A stretch of DNA of 64,000 nt from Coptis chinensis. Its lineage: Eukaryota > Streptophyta > Magnoliopsida > Ranunculales > Ranunculaceae. The stretch covers positions 26,064,501-26,128,500 of the forward strand of contig CM027377.1 in NCBI GenBank assembly GCA_015680905.1, written 5' to 3'. Position 1 is the first letter of the stretch. Every line of letters starts with the position of its first letter. Below, piece by piece: positions 1 to 10,470 of this stretch. The notes under the pieces were generated by a model. That model saw nothing but the letters and a program-made list of their open reading frames with translations, ran no database searches and was not told the DNA's origin. The position numbers were made by a program, and so were the translations under genes.

Positions 1-682
1 GGCTTTCCCATTACTCGTGATGCGAAAGGAGATTTGCCTGCCCCCATTATGGTGGATTGAATAAGGGAGTCTTGCATTTTTCTTCCCTTCCTTGTCATCC
101 GATGCATCTGACGAATCAGGTCATTCTTCTCAGTTTCCCATGCACTTTTTTTGGTAGAAAGTTTCTTGTTCTGGGTTCTTTTATGTTGTTGAGGGTCGAC
201 ATCATGATCCTGATTAGTTGACTCTGACTCTGACGCTGTATCCGAGTCCTCATCTGAGTTACTGTATTCTGACTCTAATGGCTCAATTTGAACTGGATCC
301 CTACGCCTTGGGTTCCTAGTGTGGCCGCCTTCTAGAAGTTCATCATCATCGAGATCGATGAGTGGGTCCTTCCCTGTGTCAGATTTTTACAAATGCCTCA
401 GCAGCTGTAGCTCTCGCTCAAGATTGCTTCTTTGTTGTTCTAGAGCATGTACTGCCTGGCTTACCTGAACAGACTCTGGATTGGTGAGAACAACAATCTC
501 ACCATTTTGACGTTCCTCTTGAGTGTTATTCTTGGGGCCTGCACCGAGAGCAACTGGTCCGTCGGTGCTGGTCACAGGTCCTTGGAGGGGATTATTCGCA
601 TCATGGTGATTGACATTCTCCCCCTCACTCAGACATCTCGTGCTCTTCTTCTCTCACAGCGACGCTGCGTGTAGTAGCGCCA
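1..682 (-). mobile_element. Ty3/gypsy (Tat-type) gag 5' region, truncated
   Basis: The stretch aligns base for base, with scattered substitutions, to 63381-64000 in the same orientation, so it is the 5' part of a second element of the family that fills the right end of the window. The longest open frame (387-575) is the N-terminal part of gag and ends in a short coiled-coil-like run, LEQQRSNLERELQLLRHL. The upstream gag part is interrupted by stops. The rest of gag and pol would lie left of the window. Similarity to the family runs to the end of the comparable sequence and is cut at about 682 by the next LTR, which suggests the Athila-like element inserted here. Non-functional. Confidence 0.7.
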
Positions 683-2009
683 TGATAAGAGCCCAAAACT
701 GTAGTTTTTACCCCTTAATAATATTACATTTAGACCAATTATGTTTATAATAAATAAGAGTTAGTACTGTTTACGTACTTTTGTGTATTTCAGGTCTTGG
801 TGTCAAATATGTGAAGAAATGTGTTACTTTTGTAATAGAAATGAGCAAATGTTGGTTGCTAAGAAGTTCTATAGTTAAAGCCCAAGTTTCAAGGAGAAAA
901 TGCCTTTTTAAAGCCCACTCAAAGCTGAAAAGTCAAAGTCAACGCAGGCAAAAATGGAGCATAAAAGTCAATAGAACTTCTATAGGCCGTATCTTTAGAC
1001 TCAGATCTCTAAATTAGGCCTACTACATGTTAAAACGACCGGCTCGGAAAGATCCTTCTAATGGTTCAGACATTGATCCAATCAGAGGAGTAAAACTAGA
1101 CAAAAAGGCTATTGCAGTAATTTCCAGCAAAGAAACCCTTTCGGGACTTAAGTAATTAGGTTTTGGGCTTGATGTAATGGCCCGAAAAATAGCTCCAAAG
1201 CCCATGCACGAAATTGTAAACCTAGCCCTCTCCTATATAAAGAGGACTAAGGCACAACTCTAACTCTCTCTCCCATTAGATAATAAATTAGTTTTCTTCT
1301 TTAGTTTTAAATCTAGTTATTGTTTTATTAGCCTAGCCACTATTAATTCAATCCAAGCTATTTTCAATACAAGTGTTCTTTAATTATGTCTTCTTCTCCT
1401 TATTACTATGTTCATAATAGTCTAATGAATCATAGCTAAACCTCTATTAGAGGGGTTTGATTAAAGCTTTGATGAAGACTTGATGTGTTAATATAGAATA
1501 GTTGTAGTAAGATATTCCACTCTAGAGGGTAATTAATTCACCATGAGAAAGGGTTTTAATCGCCTCACATACTAATTATTAGTTGGTAGAGATGTCATGA
1601 ATAATTAGGGATAAAAAGACAACCTTTATGTGAAAATATAAAGATTAGGGTTGCAACAACTCCGTACTAGCATATTAGGGATTAATCAAGGTGGATTTCA
1701 AATCTCCTTAATTCCTTCTCCATATTCACCTCTTAGTATTAAATTGCCATAGTTTAATTTAGAATATCTTTAATATTAGTTCTCACCATATTAGTTCTAT
1801 TAGAATTATTACTCTCATCATATTGTTGAATTGTTTAAATTAGTTAAATTGTTATGTTCTAAGCAACTAGGAGTGGAACGAATTCTGACTCCAGTTTTAT
1901 TATAAGATAATCGAGAGTAGAACTTTGATAACAATAGTCAAAATAGTTTTTTTACTTCTGCCTAGTTAATTAGCTAAATAGGAGTAAAGAGATAATTTTA
2001 CATTTATCA
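683..2009 (+). repeat. 5' LTR of an Athila-like Ty3/gypsy element
   Basis: Starts with TGATAAGAGCCCAAAAC and ends TTTATCA directly before a primer-binding site. At 1.33 kb it is in the range of Athila LTRs. A TATA box lies at 1234-1242, followed by a CT-rich leader typical of the R/U5 border. No long ORF is real; short open frames here are chance. The 3' partner LTR is missing, so ends are placed from the TG...CA rule and the primer site rather than from an LTR pair. Confidence 0.65.
1234..1242 (+). promoter_or_regulatory. LTR TATA box
   Basis: TATATAAAG within the Athila-like LTR, preceded by a pyrimidine-rich stretch and followed by a CT-rich leader; the expected place for the element's RNA polymerase II promoter. 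Confidence 0.45.
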
Positions 2010-2011
2010 AA

Positions 2012-2025
2012 TGGCACCGCTGCCA
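2012..2025 (+). other. Primer-binding site (tRNA-Asp type, degenerate)
   Basis: TGGCACCGCTGCCA two bases after the LTR end resembles the TGGCGCCGTTGCC primer site used by Athila/Tat elements (tRNA-Asp), with two substitutions. It fixes the LTR/internal border and the plus-strand orientation. Confidence 0.5.
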
Positions 2026-2610
2026 TCTTAGTTGTCTTTAGATTTAAATTTTATTAGCTTTTCCAATTCTACAATTAGCCCAAGTCACCCACCCACCCAC
2101 CCTATTGTTTGTGTTCTAAATGTGTTTGCTGTTTTTAAAAAAATAGGATTTTGCTCCTGGAAGTCTATTGGAATTTTTCGCACCTGTAACTCTGAGCTCG
2201 CCTGCGCTCAAGTTATACTATTTCTAAGCGTGCCCGCGCCCTTCTTTTCAGTAAGCTAATTTAGAGTTTTATTTCTAAATTGCAGGCCAAGCCCATTAAG
2301 GAACCGCGCGAAAGCCTTCTTCTAAAAAAATCACGGAGCGCGCCCACGCCCCTCTGAAGACAGCTCGATTTTAAAATAGGTTAGCTACAGGTCCTTGTTT
2401 TCGTTGGAATTTATTGTTTCTTCATTATTCCGAGCATCCACAGGACAAGTAAGTTCGTATTAAAGACACTATTCATAAGCGTAGCAAGGAGGCACTCAGG
2501 TTCTCCTTCTTTTACTCCTCATCTCTTCTGTCAGAGGAGTTTTAATTCTAGTATATCAGGTTGTTGTTTGACTGTTGTTAGTGTTTCTTTCATATTGGAC
2601 TTAGCCTTGC

Positions 2611-4615
2611 ATGAGATTAAGGTCTGGTAAGAAAAAACCATCTAGCGGTATATATCGTAAACGTCAACGCACACGCCTATTTAGAATATCACACACTACA
2701 CCTGCATCAATGGCTAAAGAAGCAGAGACTCCTCTCTCTGATTTTTAAAAAGCCCTAAATGATGGCCCTAAATCATGCATCGTTCTTGCAGACCCAGTGG
2801 AGGATTTTCGAATTCCCCCGAATATTTTTAATTTGTTACCCGTTTTTCATGGTTTAGACCACGAAAAGTCTTCCATCATATGTGTAGGATAGAACAAGTT
2901 CTCACTATATTCCATCATCCTAACGTAGGTTCTAAACAAATTAAATTGAGGGTGTTTCCTTTCACCCTAGCCAATAAGGCGGTGTCTTGGTTAACTGCCC
3001 AAATGCCTAATTCTGTGGACTCATAGGCCAAACTTGTTCAATTGTTTATAGAACAATTTTACCCACTACTGAAGACAGATGAAATGATTCAACGGGTTCA
3101 TTTCTTCCACCAGAACCCTCATGAATCCTTTTCAGAGGCCTAGAACCGGTACACTGATCTTCTTATAGAGTGTCCACATCATAATCTTGCGAAAGACACG
3201 CTTATTCGTGCCTTTTTCAAGGGGCTTTCACATCATTATAAAGAGGTTCTTGATATAATGAATGGGGGTAGTTTTCTTAGTAAAGGAGCCACAGAGGCTT
3301 ATAGGTTTTTAGAAGATCAATCTAAGCGTAATAATAACTTGGGGGTAATGACATCCCCCGCTCCGCTAATTCTTCTTCCACAGTCAAGACTGCCAGTATG
3401 TTTGAGGTTAAATCTGATCCCAAGCTTAGAACTCTAATCGAATCTCTGACAAAAAAGGTAGAAGCTATTTCTATTCAACGTAAGCATACCCCTGTTATGA
3501 ACATCAATTTTCTTCCATATAATTTATGTTTCAGTATTGAGCATACCGACTCATATTGTCCTCTTGTCTATGAACAACTATCACAACCACCATCATAGCA
3601 GGATAATGTTTGCTCTGTTAATAGCCTTCCTAATGCACCTTGGAGAGAAAACCCCAACTTCAGTTGGCGTAATAATCAACCAGTTACACCTCCGGGGTTT
3701 AATAATCAAAATATTAGGCCAGCAAACAACTACAACCCAGCTCCACCAAGACAAGTACAAGGACAAGGTAATTATAATAATAATAATAATAATAGATGTA
3801 TCGTCCCCGTTAATAATAACTATCACAACCCAACCGTTAATAATCAATGTGAGATAGTTCCTGTCACACCACATGTGGTCACTACACATTCACAACCGGA
3901 TCGTTTCGATGCCTACATGCAAGCTCAACAATAGATTTTACAATCCATTCAACAATACATACAACAGTTAACTCAAGATAAAGCCCAACGAAAAGGTGTG
4001 TTTCCAGGTCAAGCTATACCTAATCTTAAAACACCAAACACAGCTTTTGAAGTAACCGATAATACTAGTAATGAAAATTTAAACGTAGGTGAGTTAAATG
4101 TCATCACCACTCTCTGTTCTAGCAAAGTGGTTGATAACGCCGTAACAATGCCCATTGTTACACCACCAGTGGTCATTACAAATAAAAATTTACTAGATAT
4201 CGAAATAGAAACTAAAGATCCTACCCCTGTAGAGGTACCAGTTAAAACAACCCAAGAAAAAAGTGGTCAAGGTTAAACATCTTATTGATCCATATGCTAA
4301 ATATAGAGAGAAACCATCGTTTCTCCAAAGACTAGTCATGTTAAACAAATGATACAAATTTTGATGAGATTAGGGAAGTTTTTAAAAATCTAACGATAAA
4401 CCTACCTTTTCTTGAAGCTATTAAAATGTTACCACAACATGCTAAGTTTCTAAAAGAGTTGTGCACTATTAGGCGGAAAACAAACATTCCAAAAGACGTT
4501 TTTTTAACTAAACAGTTGCCCAAGCAAAACAACACCAAAAAGAATAGAGATATGAACATCGAGTCATCCACCTTCTATTGTGCCTTGAACAGGTACCAAA
4601 TGATATTATAAGAAC
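2611..4615 (+). pseudogene. Athila-type gag (capsid/nucleocapsid) pseudogene
   Basis: The frame opens with MRLRSGK, a start motif typical of Athila gag, and continues in frame into MAKEAETPLSDF, where a TAA (2746) follows. The retrotransposon gag capsid domain is readable in pieces at about 2850-3330 (segments AVSWLTAQMP, FFKGLSHHYKEVLD). An Asn/Gln/Pro-rich nucleocapsid stretch follows (3600-3800) and then the gag-protease linker (3990-4276). The block at 4340-4560 (AIKMLPQHAKFLKELC) is the conserved Athila segment before protease. Several stops and frameshifts make it dead. Protease, RT and integrase are absent: similarity stops near 4615, just left of a MITE, so the element is 3'-truncated. 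Confidence 0.8.
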
Positions 4616-4635
4616 TAAGACCTAAGACCTGTTTA

Positions 4636-4797
4636 CAGGACCGGTCCTATGTTTTGAAGGGCCCAATGCAAAGTCTGAAAAATTGAATTTTTGTCTGCGT
4701 TTCTAACACTATAGTGAGCTTTTAAGAGCTTCACGGAGGGGGTTTTGGTTTATATTGGGGTCTATGCAAAGCATTAGACAGCATAGGCCTAGGCCTG
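4636..4797. mobile_element. hAT-type MITE, 162 bp
   Basis: Imperfect terminal inverted repeats, CAGGACCGGTCCTATG at the left and CAGGCCTAGGCCTATG (reverse complement) at the right, match at 12 of 16 positions. Flanked by 8-bp target duplications cctgttta (4628-4635) and catgttta (4798-4805), 7 of 8 identical, which fits the hAT superfamily. No coding capacity. Confidence 0.65.
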
Positions 4798-4805
4798 CAT
4801 GTTTA

Positions 4806-5389
4806 TGAGTTAAACTGAGATGGTGAAGTGGTGAACCATGATTTATTTTGTTAGGGAATTATTATTATTACTATTATTATTTATTTTTATTTTTATTTTT
4901 ATTTTGTGAGTGTTTTGTTCGGATTTCATCCAGAGAAATCTGGATAAGATCATAAATTTGATTGTACTGGTTCGTCTATAAATCGTGACTTCGTGCAATC
5001 GTGCTAGGTTCGTCTATAAACGAGCCCAAAAATGAGGTTGAACTCGCGCTCATATAGTTAACCGAGGAAGCTTGACCTCGACCTGACGTAGAGAGTCCAA
5101 GCCAAGCTCGAGCAGCTCGGAAGTTTGATGATTTCTAAACAAAAAAATACCGTACCACATTATACTTTGAACTTTTGAGCCTTTGAAAGTTTGAAGTGCC
5201 CACCGTACAAACAATTAAACAATCAATATTCGCCCCTTTATTTTTATGGGAAAAGGCCTTGCATATATGCCGTCAGTGTGGCAGGGAGTCATGGACTTTG
5301 TCACAAAATATTTCTTTCTTCTAATCATAGACCATAAACTACGCTACTTCGTCTTCATGTCAACGTACATACAATCCATATAGAAATCT
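4806..5389. other. Non-coding stretch
   Basis: No gene seen. It holds an AT-rich simple repeat of ATTATT and TTTTA units (about 4858-4905) and a patch rich in CTCGA/GAGCTC-like words (about 5030-5125) of the kind found in decayed plant repeats. No boundaries could be set. Confidence 0.4.
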
Positions 5390-5490
5390 ATCCAATTCAA
5401 GTTGATATACATTTTACTAGTACTAGTGGCACGTAACTTTTCTTCGACATTCAACCACCACCACATCCACCGCAACCATTAGCAACACCA
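5390..5490. repeat. Paralogue of 9440-9535
   Basis: The run from GTTGATATACATTTTAC to CCACCACATCCACCGC aligns to 9450-9533 with a few indels, in the same orientation. The match ends where a hAT-like terminus (CAGTGGCGGAG, 5489) begins. What the segment derives from is unknown. Confidence 0.5.
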
Positions 5491-6078
5491 GTGGCGGAGT
5501 GAGGAATTTGTTTCAAGGTGAGCCAATGACCACTACATGTTTTCAACTGAACTCAACTAGACAACTAGAGTGTAGGCGTACTGTCCACAGCTACATGAGC
5601 TTAATTAGTTTGTTTTCATTTAGTTAAACATTTGTTAATCTATATACAATATTTATAAATATTTGTGTAACAAACTACTCTTAATTTATTTTTTCAATAT
5701 AATATATGAGAACTAAAGTTATATTAATATCTTTAAGTAATGGGGATTTTCTAATTTATAAGTGTTGGATCACAACTTACATCAACCAGAGGTATGAGGC
5801 TCGAACCCCGCTAGTATTAAAGAGTTACTGATCTCCTTTAAAACAGGCCTGCCAATCAAAAAAAAACTAATTAGGTTAATTAATTTAGCATTTAGTTTAT
5901 TGGATTAATTGCATAGGTTTATCAATTCATATGTTATTTGATTTATAAATTGATATAGATTTTTCGTAAACCAGTCTCTCTAGTATACTTTCCATTTTTC
6001 TATTTCCCTAAGTTTTTCTGATTCCTTTAATTCCTAATAAAATCATGTGAAATGTCACATTCATAAATGCCTAATGGT
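5489..6078. other. Truncated hAT-like terminus and AT-rich DNA
   Basis: CAGTGGCGGAGTGAGG at 5489 is the same terminal sequence type as the hAT element at 27805, but no matching inverted end follows within 600 bp, so it looks like a broken copy. The rest is AT-rich. Near 5795-5815, read on the minus strand, GGGGTTCGAGCC resembles a tRNA B box of the kind kept in SINEs, without a convincing A box. No gene. Confidence 0.4.
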
Positions 6079-6585
6079 TTTTTTTTAAGTGGCAATTTTA
6101 TTGATACTAATAAGAAATTTTACAAATAATTAGGACAAGCGAGCAACAAGCTGCGCCGCAAGTCCTTTCTGAATAGCAAATCATATTCTTCTAAAAACAA
6201 ACTCGTTAGAACCAGCTGTCATAACGTTACTGTCCATAACTTTCTGAAGTATCTTGAGAAGCTCAACAGACTGTTGTTCCAAAAAACTGAAAGTGTCGAA
6301 ACTAAATGGAATAAAACAATGTTAGTTAGCCATGCAAGCTTCCTCATGCTTCTCCATCTTCCCTGTCGCTACTCTCTTAGCTGTTTTTCCCACATCAAAG
6401 ACTCCATTCCCAAGCCCTACCAACGGAGAGGCTCCAGTTACATCAACACATACATATCTCCCCTCAGACCAACTGTAGATCAATATATCCGCAGGACAAA
6501 CTGTAGATTTTTTTTTTTCGATAACGAAATGCCTCATGGTTGGTAACAATATATGCCACAGTGTTTTAACAAGTAAAATATGCAT
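6079..6585 (-). pseudogene. Non-LTR retrotransposon 3' end (C-terminal RT-region ORF)
   Basis: On the minus strand a frame from 6585 reads CPADILIYSW, YVCVDVTGASPL and MEKHEEACMA, then continues past a break with QHCFIPFSFDTF and RICFAIQKGLAAQLVARLS. This block is a familiar C-terminal segment of dispersed plant reverse-transcriptase-like ORFs. It ends in a stop and an A-rich tail (T run 6079-6088 on the plus strand), as in a 5'-truncated non-LTR insertion. The family assignment is from memory of motif style, so moderate confidence. Confidence 0.5.
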
Positions 6586-6940
6586 TCTTTACTAAAAAAA
6601 AAGTTAAATATGCATTCAAGCGTGTGCTAGACTAGCTCACCATATCACTTTTTCTTTGTTTTCAGTTGAAGTGGATCCATGTGCTATCATAACATTACAA
6701 TTACCCAATTAGCCTTCATAGTTCTCTTGTTTATAACAAGTTGAAACCCTTATTCAATGAACGGACAAGTGAGGGAGAATTCATGGCATAGTAAGGGCAA
6801 AGTTATGTCACTTAATTCCAGATTTACTAAATCAAGACTCAAAAAAAAAATTCTCTGCCCAAATTTCAGGGCCTCGGAGCCTCTGCCCTGCCACTGAGCA
6901 ACACAAACCATGTTGATCATTAGGACGCCATTGACATATT

Positions 6941-7868
6941 GATTAACTCTAGTTAAATTAAATCTAACCAAATATTTATTTTACTCTCTCTCCAAATCAT
7001 CCTATTTTTTCTGCACAAATTTTTTCTTTCTTTATGTTTCCATAAAAATAAAATAAAATATTATTTTTCAATTAAAAATTTTAAAAATTTACAAATAAAT
7101 TTTTAATTTTATGTTGCAGATTTTTCAAGGGGTTCTCCTTCATTCAATTACAACGCAGATTTCTCAATTTTATTTTTTATTTGTTATTATCATCGGTATT
7201 TTGGTTTGAAATAAATTTGTAATTTGTAATTGCATTTAAGTTTTTTTTTAAAATAATTATGATAAAATTTTAAGTGTTTTTTCCCCATAAATGTTAGAGT
7301 AGTTTTAATTTTATTATACAAGGTTTTTCCTTTTCTTTTTTGGGTTTTTCAGACATACTCCCTACCATTTAACACTTGATGTCAATTAACTAGATTTGAC
7401 TCTCATTGACCGTTAGTCTAGGTTTTCTATTTTCTTCAAATAAAAAAATTAATATTCTAAAACTCCCATGGTGAAATGCCGAATATGCTCTCAATGATTT
7501 CTATTTCGTATGCAATTTGCTATTTAAAATCAAGTCTTTCTATTCTATTATTTAACAAGCATGAACTGATGAACGCACTCAACAGGTGTTTAAAATTTTA
7601 ATTCATGTATTTGATGGTCATTGAGAGCATATTCGGCATTTCATCATGGGAGTTTTAGATTATTATTATTATAAATTGTTTTATTGAAAGAAAATAAAAA
7701 ACTTAGACTAATGGTCAATGAGAGTCAAACTTAGTTGACCGGCATTAAGCGTTAAACTTAGTTGTGGAAAAGTAAAGAAATGAAATATTTGTAGAGAAAA
7801 AATAAATAATGATTTGAAGAGAGAATAAAATAAATATTTTGTTAGATTTTAATTAACCAGAGTTAATC
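6941..7868. mobile_element. Fold-back element with long inverted arms
   Basis: Outer arms pair: GATTAACTCTAGTTAA at 6941 against TTAACCAGAGTTAATC ending at 7868, followed by matching ATCTAAC(C/A)AAATATTTATTTTA. A second, better conserved pair lies inside, 7371-7497 against 7619-7754 (for example GCCGAATATGCTCTCAATGA and its complement). The left arm carries an extra ~330 bp of AT-rich DNA (7040-7370). ATT flanks both ends, but three bases are too few to prove a target duplication. No coding sequence; superfamily undetermined. Confidence 0.6.
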
Positions 7869-8079
7869 ATTATTAGTTAAAATATGGTGGATAGGTGTTT
7901 AGGAGACTTTTCGCTCCTAAACGCCAAGGAGCAAATTTTTTCTCCCAACCTTAGCCATAATGAATGGAGATAGATATCTATTGGATCGAAAATTGTTTGA
8001 ATCTCACATTTAAAACCCAACACAGTAAAAACATTATTGGGATTGTATGTGGACTGTATGTCCATCACCTCTCATATCC

Positions 8080-8810
8080 AATTCTCCGTTGTGCCCAGCA
8101 ACGTTCCAACTGGAGTAGCTGATGAGCTGTGAAAAGAGCAAACTAAGTAAAAAATATTAAAATTAAAAAAATAAATAAAATAAAAAATGAACTCAGTGTG
8201 AATCTGATTCATAATTTTGACTTTTTTTTTTGGATTGTAAATAATTTTGACTCAAGGTTCTTTGAGGGATGTACATATTTGGATTTGGTTCATTTTCTAC
8301 ATTACGTAAATCAAATTTTTTGAGCCCGTGGGACCAGGGGCGGATCCAGGGGGTGCGGGGGTGTGCTGCAGCACACCCAACTTTTCCGTCGGAAAAAAAA
8401 ATACTAGGTATAATAGTGTATAATTCACCACAGTACACCTAACTTTTCTGTCGAAAAAAAATACTAGGTATAATAGTGTATAATTCACCACAGTACACCT
8501 AACTTTTCCGTCGAAAAAAAAATACTAGTTATAATAGTATATAATTCACCCAAAAAAAAATATTTGTAGTGTATGTTAGTTGTAGCAACTCCCCTTTAGT
8601 GGCAATCCTAGATCCGCCCCTGCGTGGGACTGGGCATAGAATACCATATTGTAGCTGAGTAGCTCCATGCTTGAACTGTTAAGATTCTATGACCTGCTAA
8701 GTTGTTCATCAAAATCACGCCCGTTATGGCAAGTTCAATTGAGAAGTCCAAATCAAGCATTTCGAAGGGCATGGGAAAGGATTGAGAGGATTTTATAGTT
8801 TAGAATTTAT
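8080..8810. repeat. Segment collinear with pieces of 23505-26600
   Basis: Four short blocks recur in the same order and orientation to the right of the MULE: about 8085-8130 with 23510-23545; 8205-8300 with 24160-24235; 8655-8705 with 25850-25905; 8745-8805 with 26530-26590 (shared GGGAAAGGATTGAGAGGATT). The MITE at 8335-8622 sits between blocks. The function and origin of the duplicated segment are unknown; no ORF supports a gene. Confidence 0.5.
8335..8622. mobile_element. hAT-type MITE, 288 bp, with internal 60-bp tandem repeats
   Basis: Termini CAGGGGCGGATCCAGG and, inverted, CAGGGGCGGATCTAGG. Perfect 8-bp target duplication cgtgggac at 8327-8334 and 8623-8630. Inside, a 60-bp unit is repeated (8401-8460, 8461-8520, with partial copies on either side), each containing TACTAGGTATAATAGTGTAT and ACCTAACTTTTC. 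Non-coding. Confidence 0.85.
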
Positions 8811-8883
8811 TCATGACTACCTTAATTGTAAATAAATTTTCTTCCAAGTCCTAACCATATACCATAAAACTACTTCATTTCAT

Positions 8884-9369
8884 GAAAGCAAACACAGATG
8901 GCGCCTTAGATAATTATGGGCTAGGTCATGGAGGAGTGATTAGAAATTATGAAGGCAGAGTTATGGCTGCATTTAGTGGAAGTGGAGGTATGGCGTCAGT
9001 TATATTCCAAGAACTGAAAGCTATAGAGGTCTGTCTTGGTCGATGTCTGATAGAAGGTTTCTTAGAGGTCGAAGTAGAATCTGATTCATTAAGAGCTGCA
9101 TGAATGCGATCAACAAAATTGAGAAGCCTCCATGGTATTGTCGAGATGTAGTGGCTACTATTGACATAAAGAAAGAAGACTTCAGTTTCATCTCTTTTTC
9201 ACATGCTTTTCGAGAAGTGAATAGGGTAGCTGATTATTTTGCTAGTTTACATAGAAATGTTGGAAATGTTGAATTTTCTACTGTCCACTTTGCACATCCT
9301 CTGGATTTTGATGTACAGAACATTGTAAACGAGGATAAGAGTGGAACTATGTATGTAAGGAAAAGTTAA
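8884..9369 (+). pseudogene. LINE-derived RNase H domain, frameshifted
   Basis: Two overlapping frames make one plant RNase H (RVT_3) domain: NTDGALDNYGLGHGG, FQELKAIEVCL and VESDSLRAA in the first, then after a frameshift near 9100 a second frame with FSHAFREVNRVADYFASLH. The four acidic RNase H positions (TDGA, QELK, ESDS, VAD) are all present. An A-rich run at about 9411-9419 would be the LINE tail. This is a 5'-truncated L1-type insertion with only the 3' end of the pol ORF left. Confidence 0.75.
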
Positions 9370-9439
9370 ATTAATACAGGTGGGGGTCTGCCTAACCCTA
9401 GCTTATTTGGAAAAAAAAATTAATATATCTATATACAAA

Positions 9440-9535
9440 TTTATCCTCGGTTGATATATATGTGATCGAAAACTAATGGTATGTAACTGTTTTCTTCACA
9501 TTAATCCAACCACCACCACCACATCCACCGCCAGC
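9440..9535. repeat. Paralogue of 5390-5490
   Basis: Shares GTTGATATAYAT, ATGTAACTnTTTTCTTC and CCACCACCACATCCACCGCC with the left copy. The complementary strand has a short Cys/Gly-rich open frame through 9703, but it is not recognised and is not called as a gene. Confidence 0.45.
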
Positions 9536-9931
9536 CATGTTCATCGTGACGACGCCATTGCCTGTGTTGGTATCCATATTTCTTGCTCGTCGAGTAGCTT
9601 TAGCTTTGCAAGGATCGCTACTTGGTCCTTGTCCTTCCTCATTATCTTTCACTTTAGGGACACAACAATGACAACAAACGACGCATGTAAACTTTAAGAA
9701 CAAGAATGGCTATACATCCAAGGGTAATGTATAAACCAATATGTTTATTTCCTCTTGACTTGTTATACATCTTCAACTAGTCTTCTGTGATAAAAAGAAA
9801 AGGCACTGAGAAAGAAGGTGTCTAATATCGAGTTGCTCATTGAAGTTTGATTGAAAATCTACTAATTCTTCATACTAGAATAATTTAAGTGTATAGTATT
9901 ATTGAAATGATATTTTAGGCATGCCAATGTG
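9536..9931. other. Stretch without recognised features
   Basis: AT-rich sequence between the paralogous patch and the MULE target duplication. Short open frames only; nothing supported. Confidence 0.4.
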
Positions 9932-9940
9932 TAAACATTT
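9932..9940 (+). other. MULE target-site duplication, left
   Basis: taaacattt, identical to 23302-23310. It marks the left end of the element. Confidence 0.8.
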
Positions 9941-10470
9941 TGGTAATTGCCTGAATCGGCCATGATAAATCCATATTGTTCTCCAACCGGCCATGCCTTC
10001 TAATTTTGACTTTTTCAATGGGTTTTTTTACCCTTTTGCCCTTCCTTACAACACTCTCTTTCCTCTGCCACACTCTCTCTCATCTGCAACACACTCTCTC
10101 TCCTCTTGTACTTCTGATGTTGACATGCATAGTGATAATTATCTGTTAGATTCTCTTAGCGATACGTACTAGCGATTAATGACCATTGGATTTCAACCCA
10201 GCAAAAATGAAAACGGACTTTAGCTATTGTGGGATCAGGAACCAGCAACTTATGGATCTACTGTCAGCAACTTTTACGTTGTTTTTGTAATTCAAAGACG
10301 AGACAATATTTATCTCGTTTTTTGTGCCAACCTCAAAAAAAATTACAAAGCTCAAAAGCTACACTTTTTTCTCTGGGTTCTTCTTTTTTTATCCTCTACT
10401 CTGTCTTCTCCTTTTCAATTTTTCTAAGGATTGTGATGGATGAAAAGAACTCAAACCTCGATAATGGTCA
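9941..10470 (+). repeat. MULE left terminal inverted repeat
   Basis: Starts TGGTAATTGCCTGAATCGGC. A CT-rich part at 10040-10105, a conserved core ATTCTCTTAGCGATACGTAC and the first coding exon of the transposase all have counterparts in the right repeat. The outermost ~8 bp present at the right end (GGGTATCA) are missing here. Confidence 0.8.

Noticed and set aside
5780-5830. tRNA or SINE suggested by GGGGTTCGAGCC on the minus strand
   Set aside because: Only a B-box-like word; no A box, cloverleaf or tail could be built.
9473-9703. Cys/Gly-rich 76-codon open frame on the minus strand
   Set aside because: Not recognised, no intron or promoter signals, and the left paralogue at 5390-5490 does not keep the frame. 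Left as unannotated.
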